Source: Penium margaritaceum (lineage: Eukaryota; Streptophyta; Zygnematophyceae; Desmidiales; Peniaceae). Taken from it: a DNA stretch of 64,000 nt. This document shows positions 38,861-49,890 of this stretch, piece after piece. The position numbers and the translations under genes were made by a program. Below the pieces are notes generated by a model. That model was not told where the DNA came from, ran no database searches, and worked only from the letters and a program-made list of their open reading frames with translations. The stretch covers positions 1 to 64,000 of the forward strand of contig SZWC01001600.1 in the NCBI GenBank assembly GCA_023375785.1. The letters run 5' to 3'. Position 1 is the stretch's first letter; every line of letters begins with the position of its first letter.

Positions 38861-39744
38861 TGTTGAAACCTCACATAACAGACTATTTAGGAATGTTTAC
38901 ATGCAGTACTCTGATAGGTCAACTCTTTTATGCTCTACTAAATTGTTGGTGATGACCTCTCAACAACGTGTTACCACTCATACATACACATGCACTCATG
39001 CCTCAGTAATGTCAGTGACTGTGCGGTTCAAGAGTATAAGATGAAGGCACATATACATGAGCCGTCTCACAAGCTTTCCAACAGTACCAAGCTTGTTCAA
39101 AATTATTCTACACATACGAAGTAATAGAAAATACAAACCTACAGCTACTTATTCGTCTGTACTAGCTAGGAGCAGGAAATTACAAGTGTTGACATAGTCC
39201 GGCATCCTTGTGTCTTCCAGTTCCCAGTCACATGATCTTCCGGACACCGCTCGATGATCTCTGATCATCGGCAGACCGAGGTTGGCGAATACCCAGTGCC
39301 CTCGGTGCGATCTATGGACGAGATCGTCCGGATCTGCGGTAGCTTCTCATGGCCGTCAATCTGGCTCATGTGGTTGTCTCACGATGACGGAATTACCGCA
39401 CCTCTTGATTCAGCAATGGCTCCGATCATTCTAACTGCCCTTGTAGGATTCGTGATCACAGGATCCATCTTTAGAAAAAACAACATCTTTTGCGTGCTTA
39501 TGTTCCTTGCCACGTCAGCAGACTCAAAGTCGAGAGGAGCTCACGCTCGCACTCTCACTTTGTCTGCCATACCACACACCTTGTTGGTCCAGGACCTGCC
39601 AAAATATATTGCTTCCAATACAGTCATTCAATAAGATCTCCGGAGCTCCAATATGATGAGTAGAGTGAATACGGACGCGGATGGATGGATCAGTGGGACG
39701 CCTAAAGAGGCCTGCCCACGGCCATACCATGCCACGGTGGAACA
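38861..39744 (-). repeat. 5' LTR of the Copia fossil
   Basis: On the plus strand it runs from TGTTGAAACC to GGTGGAACA, giving TGTT...AACA ends, about 884 bp. It aligns with 33606-34484. I see no obvious 5-bp target duplication when comparing the outer flanks of the two LTRs. Confidence 0.8.
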
Positions 39745-40399
39745 AACCACTGTATCCGCGGAACTGACTACTCAGTAGACGGCACCTCTCTGCATTCTCT
39801 TGGAACTCACAGAGTCCGCTGTGGCAGAACACTCTGAGTGTGGCGTCATGGTAGCGCCCTCCATCTCCTTCACCCACTATCTCCATCATCATCTCCAAGG
39901 GACCATGCCAAGGAGAATGAGATCTCGGCGGTATCCTCTTGGAACAACATTCTCATCAAGGTCAACTCAGCAACCGGCCTTGATGAATCAACGGTTCCCC
40001 TCGGCACTCTCTACACTGGAACAAACCATGAGCAACAACACGATCAATGCTCTCCTTCGTGTTCAACCTTCAGTGAAGCCGATCTACTTCATTGACTGTT
40101 CAACACCCAACAGCGCATTAATCGACATTGTCACTCGTATTCGAGAGTGCTTACGGGACTGCCCCCAACTGCACAGGAAAAGAGATGGTTCCACAAACTA
40201 CCATCAATGGATAGTTGAACTCCTTCTCAATCTGTGACAGCTTCAATTCCCCAAGTTCAATCTCCGAAAGGTACTGCTTGGTCTCCTGGACTCAATATCC
40301 CTTCTTGGTACGGTCTGGGTTGAAGCACATCTGAAGGAGGCGCTCATCATCACACTCATCACTCTCTTCAACCACTTATCAGACAATCATATGAAGGAT
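39745..40399 (+). mobile_element. Unassigned remnant, possibly degraded Copia gag
   Basis: Holds a 145-codon plus-strand ORF at 39800-40237. Near its end, K-R-D-G-S-T-N-Y-H-Q-W-I loosely resembles the N-Y-x-x-W start of Copia gag. It lies just upstream of an LTR in the same orientation, which would fit a heavily reduced LTR element. The resemblance is short and the assignment is tentative. It is broken. Confidence 0.3.
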
Positions 40400-41083
40400 T
40401 ATCTGATATCTGGCTAACCTTGTATCTGACCTGCGCATCACCTTCTCTCCGGCGTTGACTTCAAAGGGGGCTGATGGAATATTGAAGTCAACACTGTCAT
40501 TCTCCCTCGGATAATCCAAGTTCTCTATAAATGGTTCAGGCTCAGCATCAAGCCAACACAAACCACCTCGCCAACGGATTGTCGGTCGCGACCGGTGACT
40601 TAAAGGCGAGCCGACCCTAATAACCGCGACCACGTCACAATCGCGTCCGGCTAGCGAAGAAGAAGCCGTTGTGATGCCTTTGTCCTGTTCTGTGATATAT
40701 CACCGAGGATGTCCATTCCCTCGAATTTACCATAACAGTTTTTTCCATCCCTTTCCTCTTTGGTTCCGCGGCTTTGCCGCCGTGTCTCCACTCTACTCGC
40801 ACCTCGCATTCCTCACCTCCGCCAACCTCTCTCAGCTCTTCGCTCCGTCACTCTCGCTCCTTCGCACAGCTCTCTTACTCAGCCAATCATCAATCATCGG
40901 GCCAGCACTCTCTCTCATCAACCTTTCTACCTCGACTACCTCCCGTCTCTGTCTCTATCAACATTTGCGACAAACGCCTCGGAACCGCTCTCGTCTACGT
41001 CACTCTGGTGACTCACACGTGCATGTTCCGATGCTTCTGCCTGCTTCTGCTTCTGCCAGTCTCTTGCCTGCATTCTTCTGACA
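40400..41083 (+). repeat. LTR of a probable Copia fossil (copy 2), solo or truncated
   Basis: Homologous to 18447-19082 in the opposite orientation. The clear part is about 40654-41083, ending GCATTCTTCTGACA. Weaker matching upstream includes a TATAAA at 40526-40531, a plausible LTR promoter box. No primer-binding site follows: the 20-bp minisatellite starts directly at the LTR end. The left boundary is uncertain. Confidence 0.65.
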
Positions 41084-41814
41084 CGGGAGCAAGTCTAGGC
41101 CAACTGAACAAAGTCCCAGAGAACTTGAGCAAGCCCAAGACAACTGGAGCAATTCGAATAAAACTGGAGCAAGCCAAAGACAACTGGAGCAAGTCCAAGA
41201 CATCTGGAGCAAGGTCAAGACAACTAGAGCAAGCCCAAGACAACTGGAGCAAGTCCAAGACAACTGGAGCAATACCAAGACAACCGGAGCAAGCCCAAGA
41301 CAACTGGAGCAAGCGTAAGACAACTGGAGCAAGCCCAATACAACTAGAGCCAGCCCAAGAAAATTGGATCAAGCCCAAGACACCTGGAGCAGGCCCAAGA
41401 CAATTGGAGCAATGCCAATACAACTGGAGCAAGACCAAGACAACTGGAGGAAGCCCAAGACTATTGGAGCAAGCCCAAGACAACTGGAGCAAGCCCAAGA
41501 CAACTAGAGCAAGCCCAAGAGAGCTTAAGCACGTCCAAGACAACTAGAGCAAGCCCAAGACAACTAGAGCAAGTCCAGGACAAGTGGAGAAAGCCCAATA
41601 CAACTTGAGCAAGTCCAAGAAAACCGGAGCAATGTCAAAGACAATTGGAGCAAGGCCAAGACTACTGGAGCAAGCCCAAGACAACTGGAGCAAGGCCAAG
41701 ACAAATGGAGCAAGCCCAAAGCAAATGGAGCAATCCCAAGATAAATGGAGCAAGCCCAAGATAACTAGAGCAATGCCAAAACAACTGGACCAAGTCCAGG
41801 ACAAGTGAAGCAAC
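41084..41814 (+). repeat. 20-bp minisatellite block 3a, forward
   Basis: About 36 units of CAAGCCCAAGACAACTGGAG, beginning immediately after an LTR terminus. Its right edge is a hairpin turn at 41787-41835, where the repeat folds back into the opposite orientation. Confidence 0.95.
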
Positions 41815-42269
41815 CAGTTGTCTTAGACTTGGTCCAATTGTCTTGGCATAGCTCTAGTTGTCTTGGGCTTGCACTAGTTGTCTTGGGCTTGCTCCAGTTG
41901 CTTTGGTCTTGCTCCAATTGTTTTGGCATTGCTCTAGTTGTCTTCGGCATTCTCCAGTAGTCTTGGCCTTTCTCGACGTGTCTTGACCTTGCTCTGGTTG
42001 GCTTGGACTTGCTCCAGTTGTATTGGGCTTGCTCCAGTTGTCTTGGACTTGCTCCAGTTGTCTTGGGCTTGCTCCAGTTGTATTGGACTTGCTTCAGTTG
42101 TCTTGGGCTTGCTCAAGTTGTCTTGTGCTTGCTCCAGTTGTCTTGGGCTTGCTCCAATTGTCCTGGGCTTGCTCCAGTTGTCTTCGTCTTGCTCATGTTG
42201 TTCTGACATTGCTCCAGTTGTCTTAGGCTTGCTCCAGGTGTATTGGGCTTGCTCCTGTTGTCTTGGACT
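41815..42269 (-). repeat. 20-bp minisatellite block 3b, inverted segment
   Basis: About 22 units in reverse orientation (CTTGCTCCAGTTGTCTTGGG). Both edges are palindromic. At 41787-41835 there are ~22-bp arms around a short spacer. At 42257-42281 GTTGTCTTGGAC and GTCCAAGACAAC flank a single T. This arrangement suggests foldback template switching within the array. Confidence 0.95.
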
Positions 42270-43846
42270 GTCCAAGACAACTGGAGCAAGCCCAAGACAA
42301 CTGGAGCAAGTACAAGACAAATGTAGCAAGCCCAAGACAACTGGAGCAAGTCCAATACAACTGGAGCAATGTCAAGAGAACTGGAGCAAGCCCAATACAA
42401 CTGGAGCAAGCCCAAGACAACTGGAGCAGGGCCAAGACAACTCGAGCAAGTCCAAGACAGCTGGAGGAAGCCGAAGAGAACTGGAGCAAGCCCAAGACAT
42501 CTGGAGCAAGCCCAAGACAACTGGAGCAAGCCGAAGACAACTGGAGCAAGCCTAAGACAACTGGAGCAACTACAAGACAAATGGAGAAAAGTGAAACAAA
42601 TTGGAGCAAGCCGAAGACAACTGGAGCAAGTCCAAGACAGCTGGAGCAAGTCCAAGACAGCTGGAGCAAGCCCAAGACAACTGGAGCAAGCCGAAGACAA
42701 CTGGAGCAAGCCTAAGACAACTGGAGCAACTACAAGACAAATGGAGAAAAGTGAAACAAATTGGAGCAAGCTGAAGACAATTGAAGCAAGCCAAAGATGA
42801 ATGGAACAGGGCCAGGACAACTGGAGCAAGCCCAAGACAACTAGAGTAAACCCAAGACTACTGGAGCAAGCCCAGGACAACTTGAGAAAGCCCAAGATAA
42901 CTGGAGCAAGCCGACGACAACTGGAGTAAGCCCAAGACAACTGTCGGAAGGCCAAGACAACTGGAGCAATCCCAAGACAGCTGGAGCAGGCCCAAGACAG
43001 CTGGAGCAAGTCCAAGTCAACTGGAACAAGCCCAAGACAACTGCAGCAAGCCCAAGACAACAGGAGCCCGCCCAAGACAACTAAAGCAAGTCCAAGACAG
43101 CTGGAACAAGGTCAAGACAATTGGAGCAAGCCCAAGACAACTAGAGCAAGCCCAAGACAGCTCGAACAAGGCCAAGACAACTGCAACACGTCCAATACAA
43201 CTGGAGCAAGCCCAAGGCAACTGGAGCAAGGCCAGGACAACTGGAGCAAGCCCAAGACAACAGGAGTAGGGCCAATACAACAGGAGAAAACACAAGACAG
43301 CTGGATCAAGCCCAAGAAAACTGGAGCAAAGCCAAAACAACTGGAACAAGGCGAAGACAACTGGAGCAAGTCCAAAACAACTGGAGCAAGCCCACTATAC
43401 TTGGAGCAAGCCCGAGACAACTGGAGCAAGGCCAAGACACCTGCAGCAAGCCCAAGACAACTGGAGCAATAACACGACAACTGGAGCTAGGCCAAGAAAA
43501 CTGGAGCAAGCCCAAGACAGCTGGAGTAAGGCCAAGACAACTGGAGCAAGCCGAAGACATCTGGAGCAAGCTGAAGACAACTCGAGCAAGGCCAAGACAG
43601 CTGAAACACGGCCAAGACAATTAGAGCAAGTCCAAAACAACTGGAGCAAGCCCAATACCGCTGGAGCAAGCCCAACACAACTGGAGCAAGCAAAAGAGAA
43701 ATGGGGCAAGGCCAAGACAACTGGAGCAAGCCCAAAAACACTAGAGAAAGCCCAAGACAACTGAAGAAGGTCCAAGACAAATGGAGCAAGGCCAAGAAAA
43801 TCAGAGCAAGCTCAAGACAACTGGAGCAAGCCCAAGACAACTGAAG
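42270..43846 (+). repeat. 20-bp minisatellite block 3c, forward
   Basis: About 79 units. An internal 160-bp duplication (eight units) is visible: the unusual word gagaaaagtgaaacaaattgg occurs near 42584 and again near 42744. The block ends near 43846 where the 13-bp array begins. The 320-codon minus-strand ORF at 42113-43075 crosses an orientation switch and is a by-product of the stop-free unit. Confidence 0.95.
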
Positions 43847-45587
43847 GTTTGTCACAGTTTTAGTGCACAATGTCTGTGCATAATGTTTGTGCACAATTTT
43901 TGGAGCCCAATGTTGTGCACAATGTTTGTACACAAGGTTTGTGCACGATGTTTGTGCATGATTATTTTGCACAAAGTTTGTGCATACAGTTTGTGCTCAA
44001 TTGTTGTGCACAAAGTTTGTGCACAAAGTTTACGATCAAATCTTGTACGCAAAGGCTGTGCACAACGTTTGTACACAAAATGTTGTGCACAATGTTTGTA
44101 CACAATGTTTATACACAAAGTTTGTACACAACATTTGTACACATACTTTATGTACAAAGGTTGTACATAGGATTTGTATACAATGTTTGTGCACAGTTTC
44201 GTCCATAAAGTTTGTGCATAAAGTCTGTACACAAAGCCTGTACGTAATGATTGTGTAAAACGTTTGAACACAAACATTTGTGCAAAAATGTTGTGCACAA
44301 AGTTTGAACACAAACTTTGTACACAAAGTCCGTGCATGTGTTTTGTGCACAATGTTTGTGCACCACGTTCGTGCAGGAAGTTTGTGCACAAAGTGTGTGC
44401 ACAAAGTTTATACACAAAGGTTTGTATACTAGTTTTGTGCGCAAAGTTTGTACACAACACTTGTACGCAACGGTTGTACACAACGTTTGTGCACGATGTT
44501 TGTGCACAAAATTTATGCTCAACGTTTGTGCACAAATTCTGTACACAATGTTTATGCACGAGTTTTGTGCATACAGGTTGTACACAAAGGTTGTATATAG
44601 CGTTTATGCGCGTTGTTTTTACACAATGTTTGTACACAAAGTTTGTGCACAAATATCGTACATAAAGTTTGTACATAACATTTATACACAATGATTGAAC
44701 ACAATGTTTGTACACAACGTTTGAACACAAAGTTTGTGCACAACGTTTGTGCACAAAGTTTGTACACAATGCTTTTTCACGGCTTTTGTGCACAAAGTGT
44801 TTGCACACGGTTTTTGTAAAGTAAGTTTGTACACAATGTTTGTGCACAAAGTTTGTGGACAACGTTTGTGCACCAAGTTTGTGCACAAACTTTGTGCTCC
44901 ACGTTTGTGCATGAAGTTTGTATACAACATTTGTACACAATGGTTGTACACAAAGTTTGTGCACGAAGTTTGTACATAATGTATGTGCACAAATTTTGTT
45001 CGCAAAGTTTGTGCACAACGTTTGTGCAAAACCTTTGTACATGAAGTTTGAACAAAATGTTTATGCAAACGCTCGTGCACAATGTTTGTGTACAAAGTTA
45101 GTACACAATGTTTGTGCAGAACGCTTCTACACATACTTTGTGCACAAAGCTTTAACACAATGTTTGTGCAGGAACTTTGTGCACAACGTTTGTGTATAAA
45201 CATTGTGCACAGATGTTTTGCACAAAACGTTGTGTATGGACATTGTGCACAAACTTTGTGTACAATCTTTGTGCACAAACTTTGTGAACAATGTTAGTGC
45301 ACAAACGTGGTGTACAGACTTTGTGCAAAAACTCTGCGCACAATGTTAGTACACAATGTTTGTGCATAAAGTTTTTGTACATACTTTGTGCACAAACTCT
45401 GTGAACAAACTACGTGCACAGACCTAAGGCACAAATGTTTTGCACAAACGTTGTGTACATGATTCATGCACAAACGTTGTGTACAAACATTGTGTGTAAG
45501 CATTGTGCACAAAGTTTGTGTACAAACTTTTGTGCACACCCTTTGTGAAACAAATGTTGTGCACAAATTTTGTGCACAAAATTGATC
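43847..45587. repeat. 13-bp palindromic minisatellite (about 134 units)
   Basis: Tandem TTTGTGCACAAAG units. The first 12 bases, TTTGTGCACAAA, are a perfect palindrome, so the array has nearly the same sequence on both strands and can extrude many small cruciforms. With period 13 each strand cycles through one 13-residue peptide with no stop, which explains the 396-codon minus ORF (43852-45042) and its many partners. It is flanked on both sides by the 20-bp minisatellite. Confidence 0.95.
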
Positions 45588-45804
45588 AAGGACAAGACAA
45601 CTGGAGCAAGCCCAATACAACTGGAGCAAGGCCAAGACAAGTGGAGCAAGGCCAAGACAACTGGAACAAGCCCAAGACAAATGAAGCAAGGCCAAGATAA
45701 CTGGAGCAAGCCCAAGACAACTGGAACAAGCCCACAACAATTGGAGCAAGTCCAAGACATCTGGAGCAAGCCCAAGTCAACTAGAGCAAGTCCAAGCCAT
45801 CTGG
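45588..45804 (+). repeat. 20-bp minisatellite block 4 (about 11 units)
   Basis: CAAGCCCAAGACAACTGGAG units bridging the 13-bp and 21-bp arrays. They begin after TTGATCAAGGACAAGAC and end at ...ccatctggtgcag. Confidence 0.95.
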
Positions 45805-46350
45805 TGCAGACTGGTTGCGGAGTGGTGGAAACTGGTTGCGGAGTGGTGCAAACTGGTTGTGGAGTGGTGCGAATTGGATGCGGAGTGGTTCGAACTGGCT
45901 GCAGAGTGGTGTGAACTGGTTGCGAAATGGTGTGAACAGGTTGCTGAGTGGTGCGAACTGGTCGCGGAAATGCCCGAACTGGCTGCGGAGTGGCGCAAAC
46001 TGGCTGCGGAGTGGTGCAAAATGGTTGCGCAGTGGTGCGCACTGGTTGCAGAGTGGTGCGAACTGGTTGCGGAGTGGTGCGAACTGGTTGCGGAGTGGTT
46101 CGAACAGGTTGCGGAGTGGTGCGAACTGGTTCCGGAGTGGTGCGGACTTGTTGTTGAGTACTGCGAACTGGTTGCAGAGTGGTGCAAACTGGTTGTAGAG
46201 TTGTGCAAACTGGTTGCGGAGTGGTGCGAACTGGTTACGGAGTAGTTCGAACTGGTTGCAGAGTGGTGCGAACTGGTTAAGGAGTGGTGCAAACTGGTTG
46301 CGGAGTGGTGCGAACTGCTTGTGGAGTGGTGCGAACTGGTTGTGGGCTGG
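45805..46350 (+). repeat. 21-bp minisatellite block 1 (about 26 units)
   Basis: Tandem units of TGCGAACTGGTTGCGGAGTGG with point variation. The period is a multiple of three, so each frame gives a fixed seven-residue repeat (ELVAEWC, RTGCGVV, NWLRSGA). All are open and none looks like a real protein start. A second block is at 50857-51161. Confidence 0.95.
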
Positions 46351-46760
46351 TTCGAAACACGTGAAACATAGTAGCATACACGTGAAACTTCCAAGTAACT
46401 TTCCACAACAAAACCATTTCACACTAGTACCTTCCTAGATACTTCCTAGATACAAAAACTCACATCGTTTATACGCCATTTCTAATCAATCATCCATCTA
46501 CTTCCGTCTTCATGTTTGAATTCTTTTTCCATAGAAGAGAAAAATGTACACTCACCAAATGGTGTACCATCACTCTCTCCCACATATTATAACTTTCTAT
46601 GTTCTTTCACCCCCTCGTAATCACTCAATCTAAAGTACACTAGTACCCATTTCTCTATACAATCCTCTCATCAGGCCCTACTCCTCCACAAAAACACTCT
46701 CTTCATACATTTCCACCACACACCCACCCCCTTTCCCCGCCTACCCACCACCAACTACAT
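46351..46760. other. AT-richer spacer with no recognised feature
   Basis: About 400 bp of non-tandem sequence between the 21-bp array and the hairpin-unit array. Nothing gene-like is seen. It contains a short local repeat of cttcctagata near 46430-46450. Confidence 0.6.
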
Positions 46761-49700
46761 CACTGGACATAATGTACACTAATGCATGGTTTTGACTACA
46801 TCTCACTCATCCATTGACGTACCTCTATATGCACTCCCCACATCCATTTCCAACCTTCCCCCCTCCGTTCCTACCCCCCCCCCCTCGGGGAGGGGGAGGG
46901 GGGTTGGGTGAAAAGTGTATGAGGAGAGAGCATGTGAGAGTGTACAAAACTCTGTATGGGATGAGACTAAAAATGTACAATAGTGTATAGATGATAAATG
47001 AGTCCAGCACCATATACATCACTGAACATAATGTATACTTGTGGATGGTATTGACTGCATCCCACTCATCCAGCCACGCACGTCCACATGCACTCCCCAC
47101 ATACACTTCTCACCCCCCCCCCCCCCGAGGGGGGGGGGGGGATGGGCGGGGTGGGGGATTGGGTGATAAGTGTATGAGGGGAGTGCATGCGAGAGTGTAC
47201 AAAACTATGCATGGTATGAGACTAAAATCGTACACTAGTGTATGGATGGTAAATGAACCCACCACCATCTACATCACTGGACATAATGTGCACTAGTGCA
47301 TGGTATGGACTGCATCCCACTCATCCAGCCACGCACGTCCACATGCACTCCCCACATACACTTCCCCCCTCCCCCCTCCCCCCTCGGGAGGGGGGAGAGG
47401 GGGGGGGGGAGGGGGATTGGGTGAAAAGTGTATGAGGGGAGTGCATGTGAGAGTGTACAAAACTATCTATGGTATGAGACTAAAAATCTACACTAGTGTA
47501 TGGATGGTAAATGAACCCACCACCATCTACATCACTGAACATAATGTATACTAGTGCATGGTATTGACTGCATCCCACTCATCCAGACACGCACTTCCAC
47601 ATGCACTCCCCACATACACTTCCCACCTCCCCCCCCCCGGGAGAAGGGAGGGGAGAGGAGGGGGGATTGGGTGAAAAGTGTATGAGGAGAGTGCATGTGA
47701 GAGTGTACAAAACTATGTATGGTATGAGACTAAAGATGTACACTAGTGTATGGATGGTAAATGAATCCACCACCATCTACATCACTGAACATAATGTACA
47801 CTAGTGCATGGTATTGACTGCATCCCACTCATCCAGCCACGCACCTCCACATGCACTCCCCACATACACTTCCCACCTCCCCCCCCCCCCCCCCCGGGGG
47901 GGGGGGGGGAGAGGAGGGGGGATTGGGTGAAAAGTGTATGAGGGGAGTGCATGTGAGAGTGTACAAAACTATGTATGGTATGGGAATAAAAATGTACACT
48001 AGTGTATGGATGGTGAATGAGCCCACCACCATCTACATCACTGAACATCGTGTACACAAGTGCACGGTATTGACTACATCCCACTCATCTAGCCACGCAC
48101 CTCCACATGCACTCCCCTCATACAATTCCCTTCCTCTCCCCCCCTCCCCCTTTCCCCCGGGGGAGGGGGGGGTGGGTGAAAAGTGCATGAGGGGAGTGCA
48201 TGTGAGAGTGTACAAAACTATGTATGGAATGGGAGTAAAAACGTACACTAGTGTATAGATGGTGAATGAGCCTACCACCAGTTACATCAATGAACATCGT
48301 GTACACTAGTGCACAATATTGACTACACCCCACTCATCCACCCACGCACCTCCACATGCACTCTCCACGTATAATTCCCATCCCCCCCTCCCTGCGGGGG
48401 GAGGGGGGGAGGGGGGGTTGGGTGAAAAGTGTATGAGGAGAGTGCATGCGAGACTACACAAAACTATGTATGGAATGGGATTTAAAATGTACACTAGTGT
48501 ATGGATGGTGAATGAGCCTACCACCAGTTGCATCACTCAACATCGTGTACACTAGTGCATAATATTGAGTACATCGCACTCATCCAGTCATGCACCTCCA
48601 CTTGCACTCCCCACATACACTGCCCACCCTCCCCCCCTTCCAGGGGATGGGGGGTGGGTGAAAAGCGTACGAGGGGAGTGCATGTGACAGTGTACAAAAA
48701 TATGTATGGAATGAGTCTAAAAATGTACTCTAGTGTATGGATGGTGAATGAGCCCACCACCATCTATATAACTGAACATCATGTACACTAGTGTACGGTA
48801 TTGACTACACCTTACTCATATAGCCACGCACCTCGACATGCCCTCCCCACCTACAATTTCCTCCCTTCTCCCTCCCCTCCTCCCCCTGAGGGGCGGGGGG
48901 TTTGGTGAAGAGTGTATGAGGGGAGTGCATCAGCAATATCCACGGCTCTAGTTGTCGTACACTAGTGCATCATTCCATCCGTGCTACACTCACAAATTCC
49001 TACACTTCCCCATGCACTCCCCACANGGGGGGGTTGGGTGAAAAGTGCATGAGGGGAGTGCATGTGAGAGTGTACAAAACTATGTATGGAATGGGAGTAA
49101 AAACGTACACTAGTGTATGGATGGTGAATGAGCCTACCACCAGTTACATCACTGAACATCGTGTACACTAGTGCACAATATTGACTACACCCCACTCATC
49201 CACCCATGCACCTCCACATGCACTCTCCACGTATAATTCCCATCCCCCCCCCTCCCTCCCTGCGGGGGGAGGGAGGGAGGGGGGTTGGGTGAAAAGTGTA
49301 TGAGGGGAGTGCATGCGAGATACACAAAACTATGTATGGAATGGGATTGAGAATGTACACTAGTGTATGGACGGTGAATGAGCCTACCACCAGTTGCATC
49401 ACTCAACATCGTGTACACTAGTGCATAATATTGAGTACATCGCACTCATCCAGTCATGCATCTCCACTTGCACTCCCCACATACACTGCCCACATCCCCC
49501 CCCCTTCCAGGGGATGGAGGGTGGGTGAAAAGCGTATGAGGGGAGTGCATGTGACAATGCACAAAACTATGTATGGAATGAGTCTAAAAATGTACTATAG
49601 TGTATGGATGGTGAATGAGCCCACCACCATCTATACGACTGAACATCATGTACACTAGTGTACGGTATTGACTACACCTTACTCATATAGCCACGCACCT

Positions 49701-49860
49701 CGACATGCCCTCCCCACCTACAATTTCCTCCCTTCTCCCTCCCCTCCCCCCTTGAGGGGCGGGGGGTTTGGTGAAGAGTGTATGAGGGGAGTGCATCAGC
49801 AATATCCACGGCTCTAGTTGCCGTACACTAGTGCATCATTCCATCCATGCTACACTCACA
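46761..49860 (+). repeat. ~250-bp tandem repeat whose unit is a long hairpin with poly-C/poly-G tip
   Basis: About twelve units, with the word cactcatcc recurring near 47066, 47321, 47577, 47827, 48084, 48326 and 48582. In each unit CACATGCACTCCCC and catacactt precede a C-run, and a G-run is followed by AAGTGTATGAGGGGAGTGC, the inverted copy, giving arms of roughly 40-60 bp. The purest tip is at about 47879-47909 (C-run then G-run with no spacer). The rest of the unit holds ACACTAGTGT palindromes. A single N at 49026 interrupts it. Confidence 0.9.
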
Positions 49861-49890
49861 AATTCCTATACTTCCCCATGCACTCCCCAC
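49027..49890 (+). repeat. Near-identical duplicate of 48165-49025 across a single N
   Basis: Sequence right of the N begins like 48165 and repeats three successive hairpin units with their private variants (for example ttgagtacatcgcactcatcc and cagcaatatccacggctc). It ends with the same ...cactccccaca that abuts the N on the left. This may be a true tandem duplication or a false duplication made when contig ends were joined. Confidence 0.75.

Larger units (their letters stand above)
33606..39744 (-). mobile_element. Broken Ty1/Copia LTR retrotransposon with both LTRs
   Basis: Read on the minus strand. LTRs lie at 33606-34484 and 38861-39744, and the primer-binding site at 38846-38858. Parts in order: a gag region (about 38850-38100, recognisable around the K-x-W-x-x-L-K-S-R-Y stretch), a CCHC-type zinc-knuckle region and protease-like region (about 37900-37250), reverse transcriptase (about 37300-35700, with Q-M-D-V-K-S-A-F-L-N and Y-V-D-D-L signatures), and RNase H (about 35700-35383, with H-C-D-N-E-G-A-I and H-V-R-R-Q-Y-H). 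Not every canonical Copia domain is seen. Over ~120 bases compared by eye the two LTRs differ at about 12% of positions, so the insertion is old. The element has at least half a dozen breaks. The left LTR interrupts a satellite monomer, while satellite does not resume after the right LTR, so later rearrangement is likely. Confidence 0.9.

Noticed and set aside
42113-43075. 320-codon minus-strand ORF with hydrophobic 20-residue repeat
   Set aside because: By-product of the stop-free 20-bp unit. The ORF switches peptide where the array changes orientation, which a real protein would not.
43852-45042. 396-codon minus-strand ORF, Cys/Thr/Asn/Phe/Val/His/Lys repeat
   Set aside because: It is the 13-bp palindromic array read through. 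The unit contains no stop on either strand, so length is no evidence of coding.
45777-46422. Overlapping 209- and 213-codon ORFs of seven-residue repeats
   Set aside because: All frames of the 21-bp minisatellite are open, and no start context or domain is present.
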